Origin: Lichtheimia corymbifera B2541
Lineage: Eukaryota > Mucoromycota > Mucoromycetes > Mucorales > Lichtheimiaceae
DNA length: 64,000 bases
Assembly: GCA_000697475.1 (NCBI GenBank)
Contig: JNEU01000814.1
Coordinates: 54,877-118,876, forward strand
Reading direction: 5' to 3'
The notes beneath the pieces are model-generated. The model saw only the letters and a program-made list of their open reading frames with translations. It searched no databases and had not been told where the DNA came from. Shown here in pieces: positions 1 through 12,200 of the stretch. The position numbers and the translations under genes were made by a program. Positions within the stretch are counted from its first letter, which is position 1. Each line of letters opens with the position of its first letter.

Positions 1-1219
1 CAAGAATCCAACCATGTAAATGATTAAGGAGAGGGAAAGTTAGGAGGGTACACATATGACTGACTGAGACACACACACACAATCCATTTATAGCAAGAGC
101 ATTCAAAAAGGCTGGGAAATTTTATGCGTGGTGAGCATGACTTTTCCTCCATCCAAGAATCTGGAATCCTATCTCAACAACTTTGTCGACCAACACAAGA
201 AAATGACATGCGCCGACAAGGTGGATATCATGAGTGAGCATGTGTCAAGAAAATTGGAACGTATATGTGCACGAGGAGCCAAGGGAAAAGTCTTGACGGC
301 AGCTGAAATTGATCGAGCCAAGGTACTGAATGATCTCCTAAAACATCCTTTTCTCCCCTTCTTCTTTTTATCTCTATGTCTGACCCATCTTGTGTGGATG
401 TAGGAGGCACCCTTTAAACCTTCTGTCTTTGGTGAAAGCCTCGATTTGATCATGTCATTACCGATCCATTGCGATAATGGGCTCAAGTTACCCAAGATCG
501 TGCCTTTTTTGGCAGATGCTGTGCTACAACTCAACGGCAAGCATTCGGAAGGCATTTTTCGTGTCCCTGGAGATGCAGAAGAAGTGACCGACTTGGTATG
601 TAAGAAAGAGAGAGAGAGATGTATCATGACAAGGTCGGCTGATACGGAATGAAACTTAAAAATATAGCGCATTCGCATTGAGAATGGCAACTACGACGCA
701 TGCGGTATCACGGATCCAAATGTTCCCGCATCACTACTCAAATATTGGTTACGCGACCTTGAAAAGCCACTGATTACTGAAGAATACTATGATAACTGCA
801 TCCAATGCGCCGAGAATCCTGAGGAAGCGATCGCTATCGTGAATGCATTACCTGAAGTGAACCGACGTATCGTCATGTACATGATTGCTTTTGTACAGGT
901 TGGTTTTTTGATGACGAGATCCGGTGATGACATGCTGCTGCTGCTGCTGCTGCATCCATATGGACAAGTGACTCATTATCTTTTATAGGACTTTAATCAA
1001 GAAGATGTGACCCAATATACACGAATGAATGTGCATAATCTTGCCATGGTGTATGCACCCAACTTTCTCCGATGTCCTTCAGACTCGCTTACCACCGTGT
1101 TTGAGAATTCAAAGTATGAACAAGCCTTTGTCAGGACCTTGATCACGAACCTCGAGACCGATAAACATGCTTGTGCTTATGCCGATATTTGCCCCACCGG
1201 GATCATCAAGAAGCATTAA
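1..1219 (+). CDS. MyTH4-RhoGAP domain GTPase-activating protein, 3' part
   Basis: Partial gene whose 5' end lies outside the window. Exons read as 1-15, 94-322, 404-595, 668-898 and 989-1219, all with GT-AG borders and consistent phase. The first part matches a MyTH4 domain (FPPSKNLESYL block). The rest is a RhoGAP domain: the arginine-finger motif EGIFRVPGD is near 551-577 and the conserved NLAMVYAPNFLR block is at 1036-1071. The MyTH4 then RhoGAP order is that of the ARHGAP39/Vilse group, which stimulates GTP hydrolysis by Rho/Rac/Cdc42-type GTPases at the cell cortex (known for the family). The stop is TAA at 1217. What lies further N-terminal (WW or PH domains in relatives) cannot be seen. 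Confidence 0.9.
933..953 (+). repeat. TGC trinucleotide repeat in RhoGAP intron
   Basis: Seven consecutive TGC units lie in the fourth visible intron (899-988) of the RhoGAP gene. It is a likely length-variable microsatellite with no coding effect. Confidence 0.8.
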
Positions 1220-1599
1220 TATCATATAAGAATACCCCCAACCTCTCATATCATCATGCAACAATCATCATTAGCGTTACCCATTACCGTTTATATTTCA
1301 TGTATTTGCTCCCATCGTTTCATCCACCACCATTCGTTTTCTCTCTCTCTCTAATGTAATACGCAGCAAGCAAGCATATCATTCTCTTTGCAACAAGTCC
1401 TTTCTCATGTGTGTGTGTGTGTAATCTAGTGTTGTGCGAGGAACTCGATCTTCCAAAAATGGATAACTCACGCGCACAGGCTTCGTTTCTTTGCTCTTGT
1501 GGTGTCGTTTTTCTCTCTTTTCTCTCTTTCTTTCTTTCTCTTTGTTGTTGTGCCACACCATTCACTTTTTTCTTTTCGTGTGCTCGGCCACGTTGAAAC
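1220..1599. other. Intergenic, RhoGAP 3' / BTB 5'
   Basis: The stretch holds a run of pyrimidine-rich DNA (CT tracts near 1340 and 1500-1560) immediately before the BTB gene start, as is common in fungal promoters and 5' leaders. No gene is seen. Confidence 0.5.
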
Positions 1600-3040
1600 A
1601 TGGATCATGCCGAATATTGGACACCCAACAATCCACACTCTCCCACACACAGGTCGCCCGAGTTACCACAGCGGACATTAACTGGCATCGTCATGGAGCA
1701 ATACAACAGCAACAACGCATCGAGTGGCGAGGTGGCTCCCACTCCTACTACTACTGCTACTACTACTAATCACCATCATCATTATTACGTGCAACAAGAA
1801 AGACAGCAACGTCAATACCGTCACTCTTTTGTGGATGAACAAGAACCACACTCTGCTGTACGTTTCCAGGAACAAAGTCCCACCACACCAGGACCTACAA
1901 GCGCTGGCGACCAACCACCTGCTTATGATACAACCGCTTGTTACGAATCCACCACCACCACTTCTTCACTCTCCACACCTCTTTCGTCTTCAGGTCGACC
2001 CACTCGTTATGCGGGTGAACATTTGGATGAGCTCGATTTCACACGCCATGGCTACTATCGCCATGACGACGACGATCAAGTAGAACGACTTCGAAGCACG
2101 CTTTCAAGTCTCAACACTAATAGTGCTTGGGGCAGTGTATGGGATGGTATGGCACATACATTTATTCAATACATATCATTTCTTACATGAGCTATCTAGA
2201 CTATCAACCCGAGTACAAGATGTTGCAAGAGACGTATTACACGAAAAAGAAAGATATCTTTGCCAACATGGAGATCACGATTCAAGATTTGAGAGAACTG
2301 GAAGCCAAGTTTGATAGGACAAAAGAAAACTTCCAAGGTCACCTGGCAACGGATTATAGCGAGTTGTGCCGTGGCCTTATGAACAAACGCAACCGACTCG
2401 ATAGGGAAAAGGCTTCATTTGAGGCATCCACTGATCACAAGGCTCATGGTAAGCGAGTGACACAAAACTTGCACACCGTCCATCCACCTAACCCAGTATC
2501 ATGTTTCATCTAGGAACAACCACTTTTCAGCAAACCGATAAGATCAAGCTCAATATCGGTGGAGAAGTTTATCAGGTAAATTTTTCAAACTTGGGAATGT
2601 TGCTTGTGTATGTGTATGATATTCACATGCTTTGCCATAGACCTCTTTGAGCACCTTAAAAAAGGACGAAAACAGCTTATTGGCGACCATGTTTTCTGGA
2701 CGTCATCGTTTGGTAGCCGAGGAGGATGGATCCTACTTTATTGACCGTGATCCACATTGCTTCCGGATGGTGCTCAACTATTTACGGGATTCAAGGGTAT
2801 GTTATAAGCAGGTGCTTCTTTCCTCTTTCAGTCATAATGACTTTGTTTTTTTCTATGATAGATTCCACCCGCAGTGCTGCAAGATGATGCCTTATGCCAA
2901 GAGCTCTTGCAAGAGGTAGGTATATCAATGACTCTTTGGAGAGACGTCCATGTACCTGACATTTTATCTACTACATATAGGCCAAATATTATCGTATTGA
3001 AGGTCTTGTCCGGCTTCTCGAACATCACGAGGCGACATAA
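1600..3040 (+). CDS. KCTD-like BTB/T1 domain protein
   Basis: Six exons: 1600-2146, 2200-2448, 2514-2575, 2641-2796, 2862-2915, 2981-3040 (375 aa). The N-terminal ~180 residues are low-complexity (Thr, His, Gln, Ser). A charged, probably coiled-coil stretch (YKMLQETYYTKKKDIF onward) follows. A BTB domain of the potassium-channel tetramerisation (T1/KCTD) type ends the protein: it starts at KIKLNIGGEVYQTSLSTL, continues through FIDRDPHCFRMVLNYLRD and ends AKYYRIEGLVRLLEHH. KCTD proteins commonly act as oligomeric scaffolds or Cullin-3 adaptors (family knowledge). No transmembrane channel segment is present, so it is not a channel. The start could instead be the in-frame ATG at 1693; the upstream one is chosen because the frame is open from there. 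Confidence 0.85.
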
Positions 3041-4137
3041 CATCCATCAAGTAAAAAAAGTTTACACACAAGCAACACCTTATACCATTTCTTTCCCTCT
3101 CAAAGTCTCTCTTATTTTATCCCCCATCATCTTATTATATATAAAAAGAAAACGAGATACCATCTTTCATCTTTCAGCTATTATAAGCACATAACAGCAT
3201 GTTCCTGCTGGTGGTGGGAACAACGACAAAGAGCACAGTGTGACACATTGTGTGAATGAATGTGATAGTCATTCATATGTATATACAAACAAACAACGAA
3301 CCGTGCGCACACATAATAAATTGAATACATAGTTTTCAAGGAGGGTGTTCTTGTTGATGCGATTGAGACCTTGCGTGATGCTGCTTCTGCATGCAGCCAT
3401 GTGCAGCATCGTACATGTACTGCAACAAACAAGAGCAGTAGCAATAGAGAGTGGTGGTGGTGGGTGGAGCAGCTTACTTTTTATCCAATGACAGATCGGT
3501 TGTACAAATGAACATTGACAATGTTCTTGGTGAAAGATATTCATTATGCATTTTATTTTAAAATGAAGAGTAGTTCTATGCTCAATGATCATAGCATAAT
3601 TCGATTATGAATGTATGCAGGGAGTCACCATGAAAATGCTCATTGGTTTTACCCAAAGAGAAAGGGAGACCGAGCTGACAGCAGGATGTGCGCTGTGCTC
3701 GTCTCTGGTTTGTGTAGAATTGCGGCGTTCCAAAAGTGGAAACTGCATTTTGCTTTGGCTGGATCCATGGGATTAACAGATCGGAGCATTGATAAGATAC
3801 ATACATGTGGGGGCCCATAAGGAGAAGAGATAATACCGCCTTGGTGCAGGCACCTAATAATTTCATCGTGCACGTGGTGCTTAAAGGTAATCCATTGAAT
3901 CAATGACAGACGTCTTTGTTATCCATCACAACAACAACAACAACAACAATGCATCATGATAAGGACGATGATGTCAAGTCAAATACCGAGGGAAAAGTGA
4001 TGCAGCCCATGTGTGCTATATTTTCCTCTTGCGATATTAGGTTAAGCGTCGATGGTATCAATTTTGGGATACGTGTTGTGTGGAGGTGTGTGGTGTGTGT
4101 GTGTGGTGTGTGTGCGACCAGGGCAAAAAATAGCATC

Positions 4138-4166
4138 CCGCGGAAATCAAGGAGGTCAAACCGCGG
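4138..4166 (+). promoter_or_regulatory. Paired CCGCGGAA motifs upstream of GNA1
   Basis: The palindrome CCGCGG followed by AA occurs at 4138-4145 and again at 4161-4168, 23 bp apart, just upstream of a TATA-like element. Two identical copies at regular spacing suggest a transcription-factor site, perhaps of a Zn2Cys6-type protein, which often bind CGG pairs. This is inference only. Confidence 0.4.
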
Positions 4167-4191
4167 AACCTGTCAATCGGATTGGACACCA

Positions 4192-4200
4192 ATATATAAA
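4192..4200 (+). promoter_or_regulatory. TATA box of GNA1
   Basis: ATATATAAA sits 67 bp upstream of the GNA1 start codon, at the expected distance for a short 5' leader. Confidence 0.55.
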
Positions 4201-4266
4201 GCAACAACGCATGCAACATCCTCCATTTTGTTATATCTCTTTTTATTCATTCATAACATACACATC

Positions 4267-5002
4267 ATGGTTGCTGAAATCGCTCTCTTTGACGAATCCC
4301 TCATCTCTCCCCAAGTCCAAGCTGCTTTACCCGAAGGCTACACCTTGCGCCCTTTGCGCGCTAATGATTACGAACGCGGTTTCTTGAAGGTCTTGGAAGT
4401 CTTGACTGAAGTTGGTAACCAAACCAAGGAAGAATGGATGGGTAAGTTGCTGCTTTATTACAAATGAATTTGGATGGCTCATATATAAACGAATTGTTTT
4501 TTTCATTAGAACGCTTCAATTATCTCAAGCAACACAACCATGAATGTAAGTGTCCTCTTGATCCATCCCACACACACACATGCATGCAAGTCCGACTTAT
4601 ACACTCTTTTGTCTTTTTTCTTTTGCAGATTTCACCATTGCCATTTGTGATGACCGCATCGACAAGGTGGTTGCTGCAGGCACTATCTTTGTTGAACGCA
4701 AATTTGTTCACAACAACGGTCTGGTTGGTCATATTGAAGACATTGCAGTAGACGGTCAACAACAAGGCAAGAAGCTTGGTCTACGCATTATCCAGGCACT
4801 CAAGTACATTGGTGCAAAGCGAAACTGCTACAAGGGTAAGTTAAAGGGAGAAGGGACAAGGCTATGATAAGCTCACACCATCATCATCCTTGTTGTAGTC
4901 ATCCTTGATTGCTCTGCAAAGAACATCCCATTCTATGAAAAGTGCGGTTTCACACAAAAGGAATACGAGATGGCCTGGTATGTCACCAAATCCAACTTGT
5001 AG
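4267..5002 (+). CDS. GNA1: Glucosamine-6-phosphate N-acetyltransferase
   Basis: Four exons: 4267-4441, 4510-4545, 4629-4835, 4899-5002 (173 aa, normal for the family). GNAT fold acetyltransferase that converts glucosamine-6-phosphate and acetyl-CoA to N-acetylglucosamine-6-phosphate in UDP-GlcNAc synthesis, the precursor of chitin, chitosan and N-glycans. Visible motifs: YTLRPLRANDYERGFLKVL near the N-terminus; GHIEDIAVDGQQQGKKLG, which holds the acetyl-CoA-binding Q/RxxGxG/A-type loop; and the family ending VILDCSAKNIPFYEKCGF. The cytosolic enzyme is expected to be essential. A TATA box and paired CCGCGG motifs lie just upstream. The second exon is only 36 nt. Confidence 0.96.
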
Positions 5003-5758
5003 AGAACAACGGCATCAGACATCACCCATATTACTGTACACAAACAACACACTACATGTCCATTTCCACTCGCCCTCGCCTTCTTCATATTCCCATCAAC
5101 AACATCATGATCGTCATTCCATAATACCAACCAGCTTCTCTCTTGTTTTTCCCTATTTGCTCTTTTCGCATCATTGATTTCTTTGCCACAACAATACAAC
5201 CAAACGCATTTACAAACAAGCATATATACTCGGCATGAGCTGCAAAAAGGTCCCTGAATGTGTGTGTATGTGCATCAACAAGGAGACTGTCAACGCATAG
5301 AGCCCCTGCACTTTAAAAAGGAATCATCATCAATTGGGGTCCTGGTATCCATAGCAACAAGAGATATGATACATGTGGTCCCAAAAAATAGAGAACCTAC
5401 TAGTCCGGTGCGTTATCCATGACTATGAATTCTCCACGTGTGGAATAATGAGTGCCGCTATTGGGAAAGAAAGCGAGCCATACACCATCCACCTATTCTT
5501 TAATTCGTTGCTTACATATCCCTTTCATTGCACATGCTCCCCTTTGCTTTAGAAAAACCCCTTCCCGTGAACATTTACTGGCTCTCTCCCCGTTAACCCC
5601 ATCCTACTACTCCTCTTTTATCCTATTTCTTTTGTCACTGTTGTGTGTGTGTGTGAATCATTCTTCTTCTCCCTTTTTTTTCCTTTCACTACAATCTTTC
5701 CCGATCCTGTCCTCCTCTTTTGTTTGCCACCAAAGTACATCAAAGAATAGAGACAAAG
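5003..5758. other. Intergenic, GNA1 / MBOAT
   Basis: Both neighbours are on the plus strand. The last 250 bp before the next start are strongly pyrimidine-rich (5560-5720), probably promoter and 5' leader. A CCACGTGTGG-like element is at 5434-5443. No gene is recognised. Confidence 0.5.
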
Positions 5759-7388
5759 ATGGATCCCTTGTTTGAAAAGTTAGCAAGTTATATGGGCGGT
5801 CAAATCACAGGAGATCAACTCAAGTTGATTACTTGTATCCTATCAACGTATCCAAGTGCACTTCTCTATCGTCGACTCCCACCCGATCAGCCCATGATCA
5901 AGCACATATTCTCTATTGCATTCACTGTATTATCCATGGTGGGTGTATTACGGCTATATGAAGGCTTTCTCCACATCTCCATGACTTGCTTGGTTACGTA
6001 CATCTTCATGAAGTATTACGACGGTAAAAACGGCCCCTGGATCAATTTTGTGCTTGTCATGACAAGCATGGCTGCATGGTAAGTTTTTGTAGTAGCATTG
6101 AAAAGGGAATACAATAATGGCTGATTGTATATTATAAACCAGCCATATTGATCGTCAAATGAAGGGCGTGGAAGGTGATGGCGAATTGGATTACTCTGGT
6201 GCATTAATGATTGTATCGATCAAACTATCATCTTTTGGATTCAACATACGAGATGGAAGGATGGGTGCTGTCACCGATTACAACAAGCGTATGCAGATCA
6301 AGCAGTATCCAAGTTGGATCGAGTATTTTGGTTGGATCTTCTTTTTTGGTGGTTTCCTTACAGGTCCAACATGCGAGTACATGGATTACATTCGTTACAC
6401 GCATTACTTTTTCTTATCCAAAGATGCACACTTGTCACCATGGCCTGCTACCATGCGTGTGCTTGCAAAGAGCTTGGTCATTATCCTGTTTTTGACTTTG
6501 GTGGCACCCTCCTACAGCTTTGTCCTTGCCCTGGAACCCAGCTTTGCAGCACAATCCTTTTTGAAAAGGTAAAAAAAATAAGCATCATCTGTATTATTGA
6601 TCTCCTTTATTTATGCACACACATGATATGATAGACTTTGGTTTGTGTTCGTGGGTGCCACATCTACGCGATGCAAATACTATTGTGTATGGTCTCTTTC
6701 TGAAGGAAGCTGCATTTTGAGTGGATTTGGATACAATGGCATGGATACCAAAACAGGGCAACATCGATGGGATAGACTAAGCAACTATAAGCTACGCTAT
6801 TGCGAACTCGCCGACTCTTACAAATCGCTCACCAACAACTGGAATATTGGCGCTAATCATTGGCTGAAGCATTATGTCTATGTGCGTCTCGTTCCTCCCA
6901 ACACCAAGCCCACCACCTTAGCAACCATCATCACTTATGTCGTTTCCAGCGTATGGCATGGTTTTCACCCTGGTTATTATTGTAAGTGTGCTGATATCCC
7001 TTGGAAATGGATGCATGAATTGTAATACCGGTGTCCACTTTTAGTATTGTTCATCAGCACAGGTCTTTATCAAATGCTGGGTCGTCGTATTCGTCGATGT
7101 GTTCGACCCCTTGTCATGTCGCCTGATGGCAAGGATCCACTTCCAGTGTTGAAGCCAGTGTACGATGTATTGGGTATTATATTCACTGTGGGCACTGTCA
7201 ATTTCTTGGTACCGCCTTTTGATTTGCTGTATTGGTCGCGTACGTGTCAAGTATGGCGTGCATTGAATTTCTTCCATGTATGGGTGTATGTCATTGGATG
7301 GGCAATGGTATTGATGGCTGAACCTATCCTGCTGGAACGTCAAAAGGCACGTCAACCAAAAGTAGTTCCACAAAAAGCCAAGCAATAA
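5759..7388 (+). CDS. ALE1: Lysophospholipid acyltransferase, MBOAT family (Ale1/Lpt1-like)
   Basis: Four exons: 5759-6078, 6143-6568, 6635-6981, 7045-7388 (478 aa). A polytopic ER membrane protein with many hydrophobic segments. MBOAT signatures are visible: the block around WNIGANHWLKHYVYVRL, and the catalytic histidine in SSVWHGFHPGYY (about residue 357). Ale1/Lpt1 enzymes reacylate lysophospholipids with acyl-CoA (Lands cycle; also lyso-PA in yeast). The Lys-rich C-terminus (KARQPKVVPQKAKQ) resembles a dilysine-like ER retrieval tail. The start ATG at 5759 begins MDPLFEKLASYMGG; no upstream in-frame ATG is needed. Exact acyl and head-group preference cannot be read from sequence. Confidence 0.93.
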
Positions 7389-7423
7389 AGAGTGTCTCTC
7401 AATATCATCAACATCCACACATT

Positions 7424-7849
7424 TTATTTGGCCTTTTTCGTCTGTGCATTTTTGCTCTTTGCCATAGCTAATCCTAAGAAGCTAAATATCACCGTCAAAC
7501 CCACAATGAGAATCACCAATGGTATACGAATAGCATATTCCCAAGGTGGAAAGTAGTTTTGTAAAGGATGGTCTTCATCGACAAATGGCTATCATCATCA
7601 TCCATATCAGTGCCTTGTTCTTTCCCTCCCCCCAAATCCAATTGAAACATACCATCACAAGAGACCACAACGTATAATATACAAAGATAGCAATTGCTGA
7701 AAAGAACGCTACAGCGCCAACTGCCTTGTCTGTGCCTGTGCTCTACAATGAAAAAAAGTCGTGTCAGGATGATCCGAAACAGAGCACCCAATGGGCCCAA
7801 TGCACAATAAAGGGGGCGATTCCATTCCAATTCGAACAAGGCTTACCAT
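7424..7849 (-). CDS. DPM2: Dolichol-phosphate mannose synthase regulatory subunit DPM2
   Basis: Three exons on the minus strand: 7847-7849 (only the ATG), 7653-7742 and 7424-7588, giving 85 aa, the family length. The protein starts MSTGTDKAVGAVAFFSAIAIF and has two hydrophobic helices separated by PFVDEDHPLQNYFPP, matching the DPM2 pattern (…LPFIDSQHVIHKYFLPR… in the human protein). DPM2 stabilises the catalytic Dpm1 at the ER membrane and also associates with the GPI-GlcNAc transferase. The first exon is the start codon alone, followed at once by GTAAGC; the acceptor is CATTGTAG. The ends of this gene and the MBOAT gene converge, with stop codons 36 bp apart. It is too short and too split to appear as a long open frame. 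Confidence 0.9.
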
Positions 7850-8415
7850 GACTGTATTGGTAAAGGATTGACAATTGTACACACAAAGAGAGTGAGAAAG
7901 AAAGAAAGAAAGAGAGCGAACGTGTGGTGGTAAAGTGAAAAGCGCGGCAGGTGAGGGAAAAGCAATTAATGGCAGGTATGGAGGGGAGCACTGAGTGCCA
8001 AATGGACCTATTTGGTTGGATGAGAAAGCTATTCAAAGCGCCCTTTTCAAAATCGCTGCTGCTGCTGTCAAATCATAAACCAGAAGCAATCATGCATCGT
8101 CCTTTGTGATCTCCTTGTTTGCTTCAGAACACAAAAAAAGCACCTGATGTTTACACCTTCCTCTTCTTGGTCATATAACAGTCGCACAGACTTATACTTG
8201 TATAATGATTCATGATATATTCTTTTCATTTTGACAAAAGTACAAACATGAGTGGGAAAAAAAGTGGCTAGGTATGCGGTGGATGGGGGATGATGAAGGA
8301 GGTTGGTATATTGAAGCAATTGCTTATGCACGCTTTTGGTATGAATGTATATGCAAGATGAGAGAGAGAGAAAAAAGTTGGATATACGGCAAAAACGACC
8401 GAGAAAAGAGCTCTT
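7850..8415. other. Intergenic upstream of DPM2
   Basis: Contains the DPM2 promoter region on the minus strand, with a homopurine tract (AAAG repeats, 7885-7915), and then AT-rich DNA. No gene is recognised. Confidence 0.5.
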
Positions 8416-8987
8416 TCACGGGGTTGTGGCCCAAATTGCAATCATTATGTCCTTCCAAAACGTAAATGTGGCTTCCGAGCTTGATAATCGACAAGGTAAC
8501 TCGTCGTCGTCGTCTTCCTTGATGCATGCATCATCCTTGTTGTCATGGTGTTCTTTGTTCTCTAGTTGTTGAGATCGCGTCTTTGTCTTTTGTGCAGTGG
8601 GGCAATCGATGCATCGAGTTGATAATGATTTTTCCTTGGTAACGAAGAGCCCAGTGTTGGGTGAAAAGGCCTTGTCGGATGTATTAGTTTCATAAGCTGT
8701 TGTCTGCATAATGGAGGGAAAAAGTGGGTAAAGAAGAGAAATAAAATAATCAGCGACCCGAACACCTGGCGCTTTTATTATCACACAGTAGGAGTGAGAA
8801 AAAAAGGAGTGCAAAAGATATGGTTGGTAGAAAAACTCACCCGCATTTCCGCGCAACAAATGTCTTTCCCGGTACAGCCGCGACCCGAATACCCGCCCTT
8901 TTGACTCACCACGAGTTCACCATTGTTGACACTTGTTGCATGGCTCAATCGGAACAACACCGGATCCTCGAGGCACAATAACTGCAT
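8416..8987 (-). CDS. Unrecognised small protein with Cys-containing core
   Basis: Two exons, 8841-8987 and 8416-8703, joined in phase by GTGAGT and ATTATGCAG, giving 144 aa. I do not recognise the family. The first exon looks conserved in character: LEDPVLFRLSHATSV and then GYSGRGCTGKDICCAEMR, with a compact C-x5-CC group. The second exon is polar and acidic (KEDDDDELPCR) with a short hydrophobic end. The start ATG at 8987 is directly preceded by an in-frame TAA; before that stop the same frame reads ESLRKEINK, which could be an unrelated leader or a lost N-terminal extension. The gene is tandem with DPM2 on the minus strand. Alternative: a non-coding transcript. Confidence 0.45.
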
Positions 8988-9230
8988 TTACTTATTGATC
9001 TCCTTTCGTAGTGATTCAATGGTTTATGTATTCATATCAATATCGCGGGGGAAGAATTACAAATGCAAAGCTAGTACTAGTTGGATCCTACACCACCGCA
9101 GTAACATGTATGTCTGCTGTGACACATTTGGTTGGCATGTAAACATCAGCTGCTTCATAAGCCCATTGTCTTGGTTGGTTTCACAAAGGAGACGGAGGAG
9201 GATTGCAAATCATGTGGATCATGTCAAGCT

Positions 9231-12200
9231 TTATTTTTTGCCAAGTAGCATTGCACGAAAATCATCTTGAGATTTGGGCTTTGCTGGTTCTTCTGATGCT
9301 GATTCAGTAGGTTCACTTGCTGTTGCATTATCTTGATTTTGTGGTGTTGGTCGAGTAGAAGGCATAGCCAATCTGCCAGCACGTCCTATTCCACGTCCAA
9401 GGAGTCGAGTGGGTCCTTGATATCCTCGTCCTCTGCCACGTCCTCTACCACCTGTACGGCCTGATCGGTTTGCTGTGGTTTCATCTTGATTGGTTTCAAT
9501 ACGACGACGCTTGGTCTGAGATGGTGATGTCGAAGGAGCATTGTCATTTTCAGTTGTTGTTGCTGTGCTGGTATCAATCACATGAAAGGATTCGGCTGAT
9601 GCTGCTGTTGTTGTAGCGGCATCATCTACATGCGAGGATTCAGCCAATGATGATGATGATGTTGTTGTCGTTGCTGCAGTTGTAGTAGTAATATCCACAT
9701 CCGTATCAGCTTGAGGAGGCTCAACGTCTGCTTGTGCATTTTCATCCATATCATCAGCCTTTCGTTTGGCTGGTTGTCGTGATGCGTAATCAGCCGATCG
9801 CGCTTGCTTCCTGTTTTGCTTCAGCTTGAGGCGATGTTGGGCTTTCTTTTGCTATAGATAAAATCGTTAATTCATCCCGTCATACATCCTTGTAGTGAAC
9901 AAACCTTTTCTTTGAGTGCCTTTTCCCATTCTTGTCCTTGTTTGGCTTCTTCCATTGCATAGGCAGCCTACAATAAAGCTCCATGAATCCATCCATTCGT
10001 TTAATAAAAAAAGTACCACTTACCTGCCATTGTTGAGTCAGCATCTTTGTTTTCTTGTTGATACGGACGAGGGCATCTTGCATTGACGACAAGGATCCAA
10101 CCTCGTGTTCCATATTTAACCATGCATGCATCAATCGTTCAGGATCATCTGGCTGCTTGGCAATGGCACGCTTGAATAAAGACTCGCACTTTTTGATATC
10201 TCCAGCGGATCTAATCGCAGATGTTAGCCGGAGAGCTTGGTCCCAAGGTAAGCGACTACGAACCTTTCAAACTGAATATACGCCAGCCATGCCTCCACGT
10301 TTTTGCCAAACTTATTGACGACTTTTTCCCATAATCCTCTTACGTATTGGAGGTCACCACCCAGTTTAGTCTATAGAATCATCATCAATTGGACGCCAAT
10401 TCACATACGTTATTATTACAAACCTCCACAAAAGTAGCGTATCGTTCTAGACGGAAATAAGGATCGCCGGTCTTGAGGTCTGTAATAATAGCATAAATAG
10501 CTGCATTAAGAGAGTATATGCTCCTCCACACGGACTTACCCTGAAGTTTTGCAACGCCATCTAAAATCGTCGAGCGCAGTGCAGATGATGGTTCCAGAGG
10601 CATGCCGCGTTCATCAAATCCAGCTACCACAAATGGTTGTATTACTACCCATCAACGAATACACATCATTCTGTAATTTATACTTACGATGTTCCACGTC
10701 CAAGTCAATACGTCGCCTGAGATAATCACATTTACCGAGGTAAAGAGCAACGATATCCTCTTGGCTTGCCATCAGTGTTTTGTTTTCCGTGCCAGCCTTG
10801 AAAACCTCTATGAAGTGCATGTGAGTATACATTCTTTCCTTGTTAAGAGACAGGAGCAACATACCGAGAACATGATTGGGTTCCGCATCGCGAGCTTCCT
10901 ATACACGCAAAGTAGTGTCAGGAAAAGCAATCATTTAGATCCATTCTTCCGACGCTTACCAAGCTTCTGGCGTGATGTGTGAGCAAAACACCTGACCATG
11001 GACAATTGCGGATGGCTCTTTTGGTTACTGATTCCAACACAACAGGTATACGGGCACGCTCCAGCTATAGATATATACCCTCTTAGTATATCATCTTATG
11101 TGTGTAAGAAGGACTACTTACCAAGAACACAATGTAATCATCCCAAAGAGCAACATCAGTGCAATACAAAGCGACGGCGCGCTCATAGAGATTTTGGGTA
11201 TAGTTCAGAAAGGACTTTTCCTTGAGCTTCATGACCTCGATATATTCGCAAAACATCGCCAAGCTATAACCGCTCTCGGCCTAAAACATGGTATAAGGTT
11301 ACATGCTAGCTCTACACCTCCTCCCTACCCACTTACCAGCTTGAGCTCAAAATGATCACATTCATTCATCATTGCCTTTGTTTTTGAATACACCTTGTTT
11401 GCCCTGAGCATATTCTTCTCGTAGTTTGCATTATCCCATTTGGTGTTGAATGTCGAATACTGGCTGAATGTGCTTTCATGATCTGTAAGAGGGCCGTGTG
11501 AATACAATGGTTATCGCCTAGATTGGACATCCTCCCTATTTACCTGTATGGAGTGTGCCCAATCGTTCAAGATAATCCTGCATTACTTGGTCAAGCTGTT
11601 CTGATGTTGGGCTATATATCAATGATTTAGCATTCAATCTATTTGCGACACATCTCCTTCATCCATCCAATACCTTTCAAGATGCTAAATAGATATGTAA
11701 ATCAGTTGAGATGATAAAAGGCACATACGCGTCCCGCTTATTACCTCCAGCCATTCGACTTGGAATTGAATATATGAGTTCCAGATTTCTTGGCTCTGTA
11801 AAAGAATATTAGTTTCTGCATTGATCGCATTTATGAACCCACAACTTACCTGAGAGATATGCCACCTTGTTGCATTGACTGCCTTCTTGAGATTGGCACG
11901 AGTTCTATTGACGCGGTCCTTGTTGTCCCATTGGTTGTCAAAGAGCTCCAGAACATATTCCACGAACGATTTCCAGATGGGAATAGCTATACGCATGTTG
12001 TTGTGAGCAAAAATGACATCCTGAGTATATGGCATTTACTTACAAAGATAATCCTCGCTGGCTCTCTCGTACAATGACATCACTTTGCGAATGCCTTCTG
12101 TGTCTGTTTCCTCACGTTTGGAGTCACTGATCCAATCCTGCCACATACCTATAGGAACAAGGTTGGTATGGAATCAACATGATGCAAGATGTCACTCACT

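Larger units (their letters stand above)
3041..4266. other. Intergenic, about 1.2 kb
   Basis: AT-rich DNA with a (CAA)n tract near 3930-3950 and GT-rich tracts near 4085-4115. The last 130 bp form the GNA1 promoter (separate entries). Short open frames on both strands lack domain content or splice support. Confidence 0.5.

Noticed and set aside
3181..3903. Several minus-strand open frames of 84-107 codons
   Set aside because: Low-information sequence without introns, domains or promoter features; typical chance frames in AT-rich DNA.
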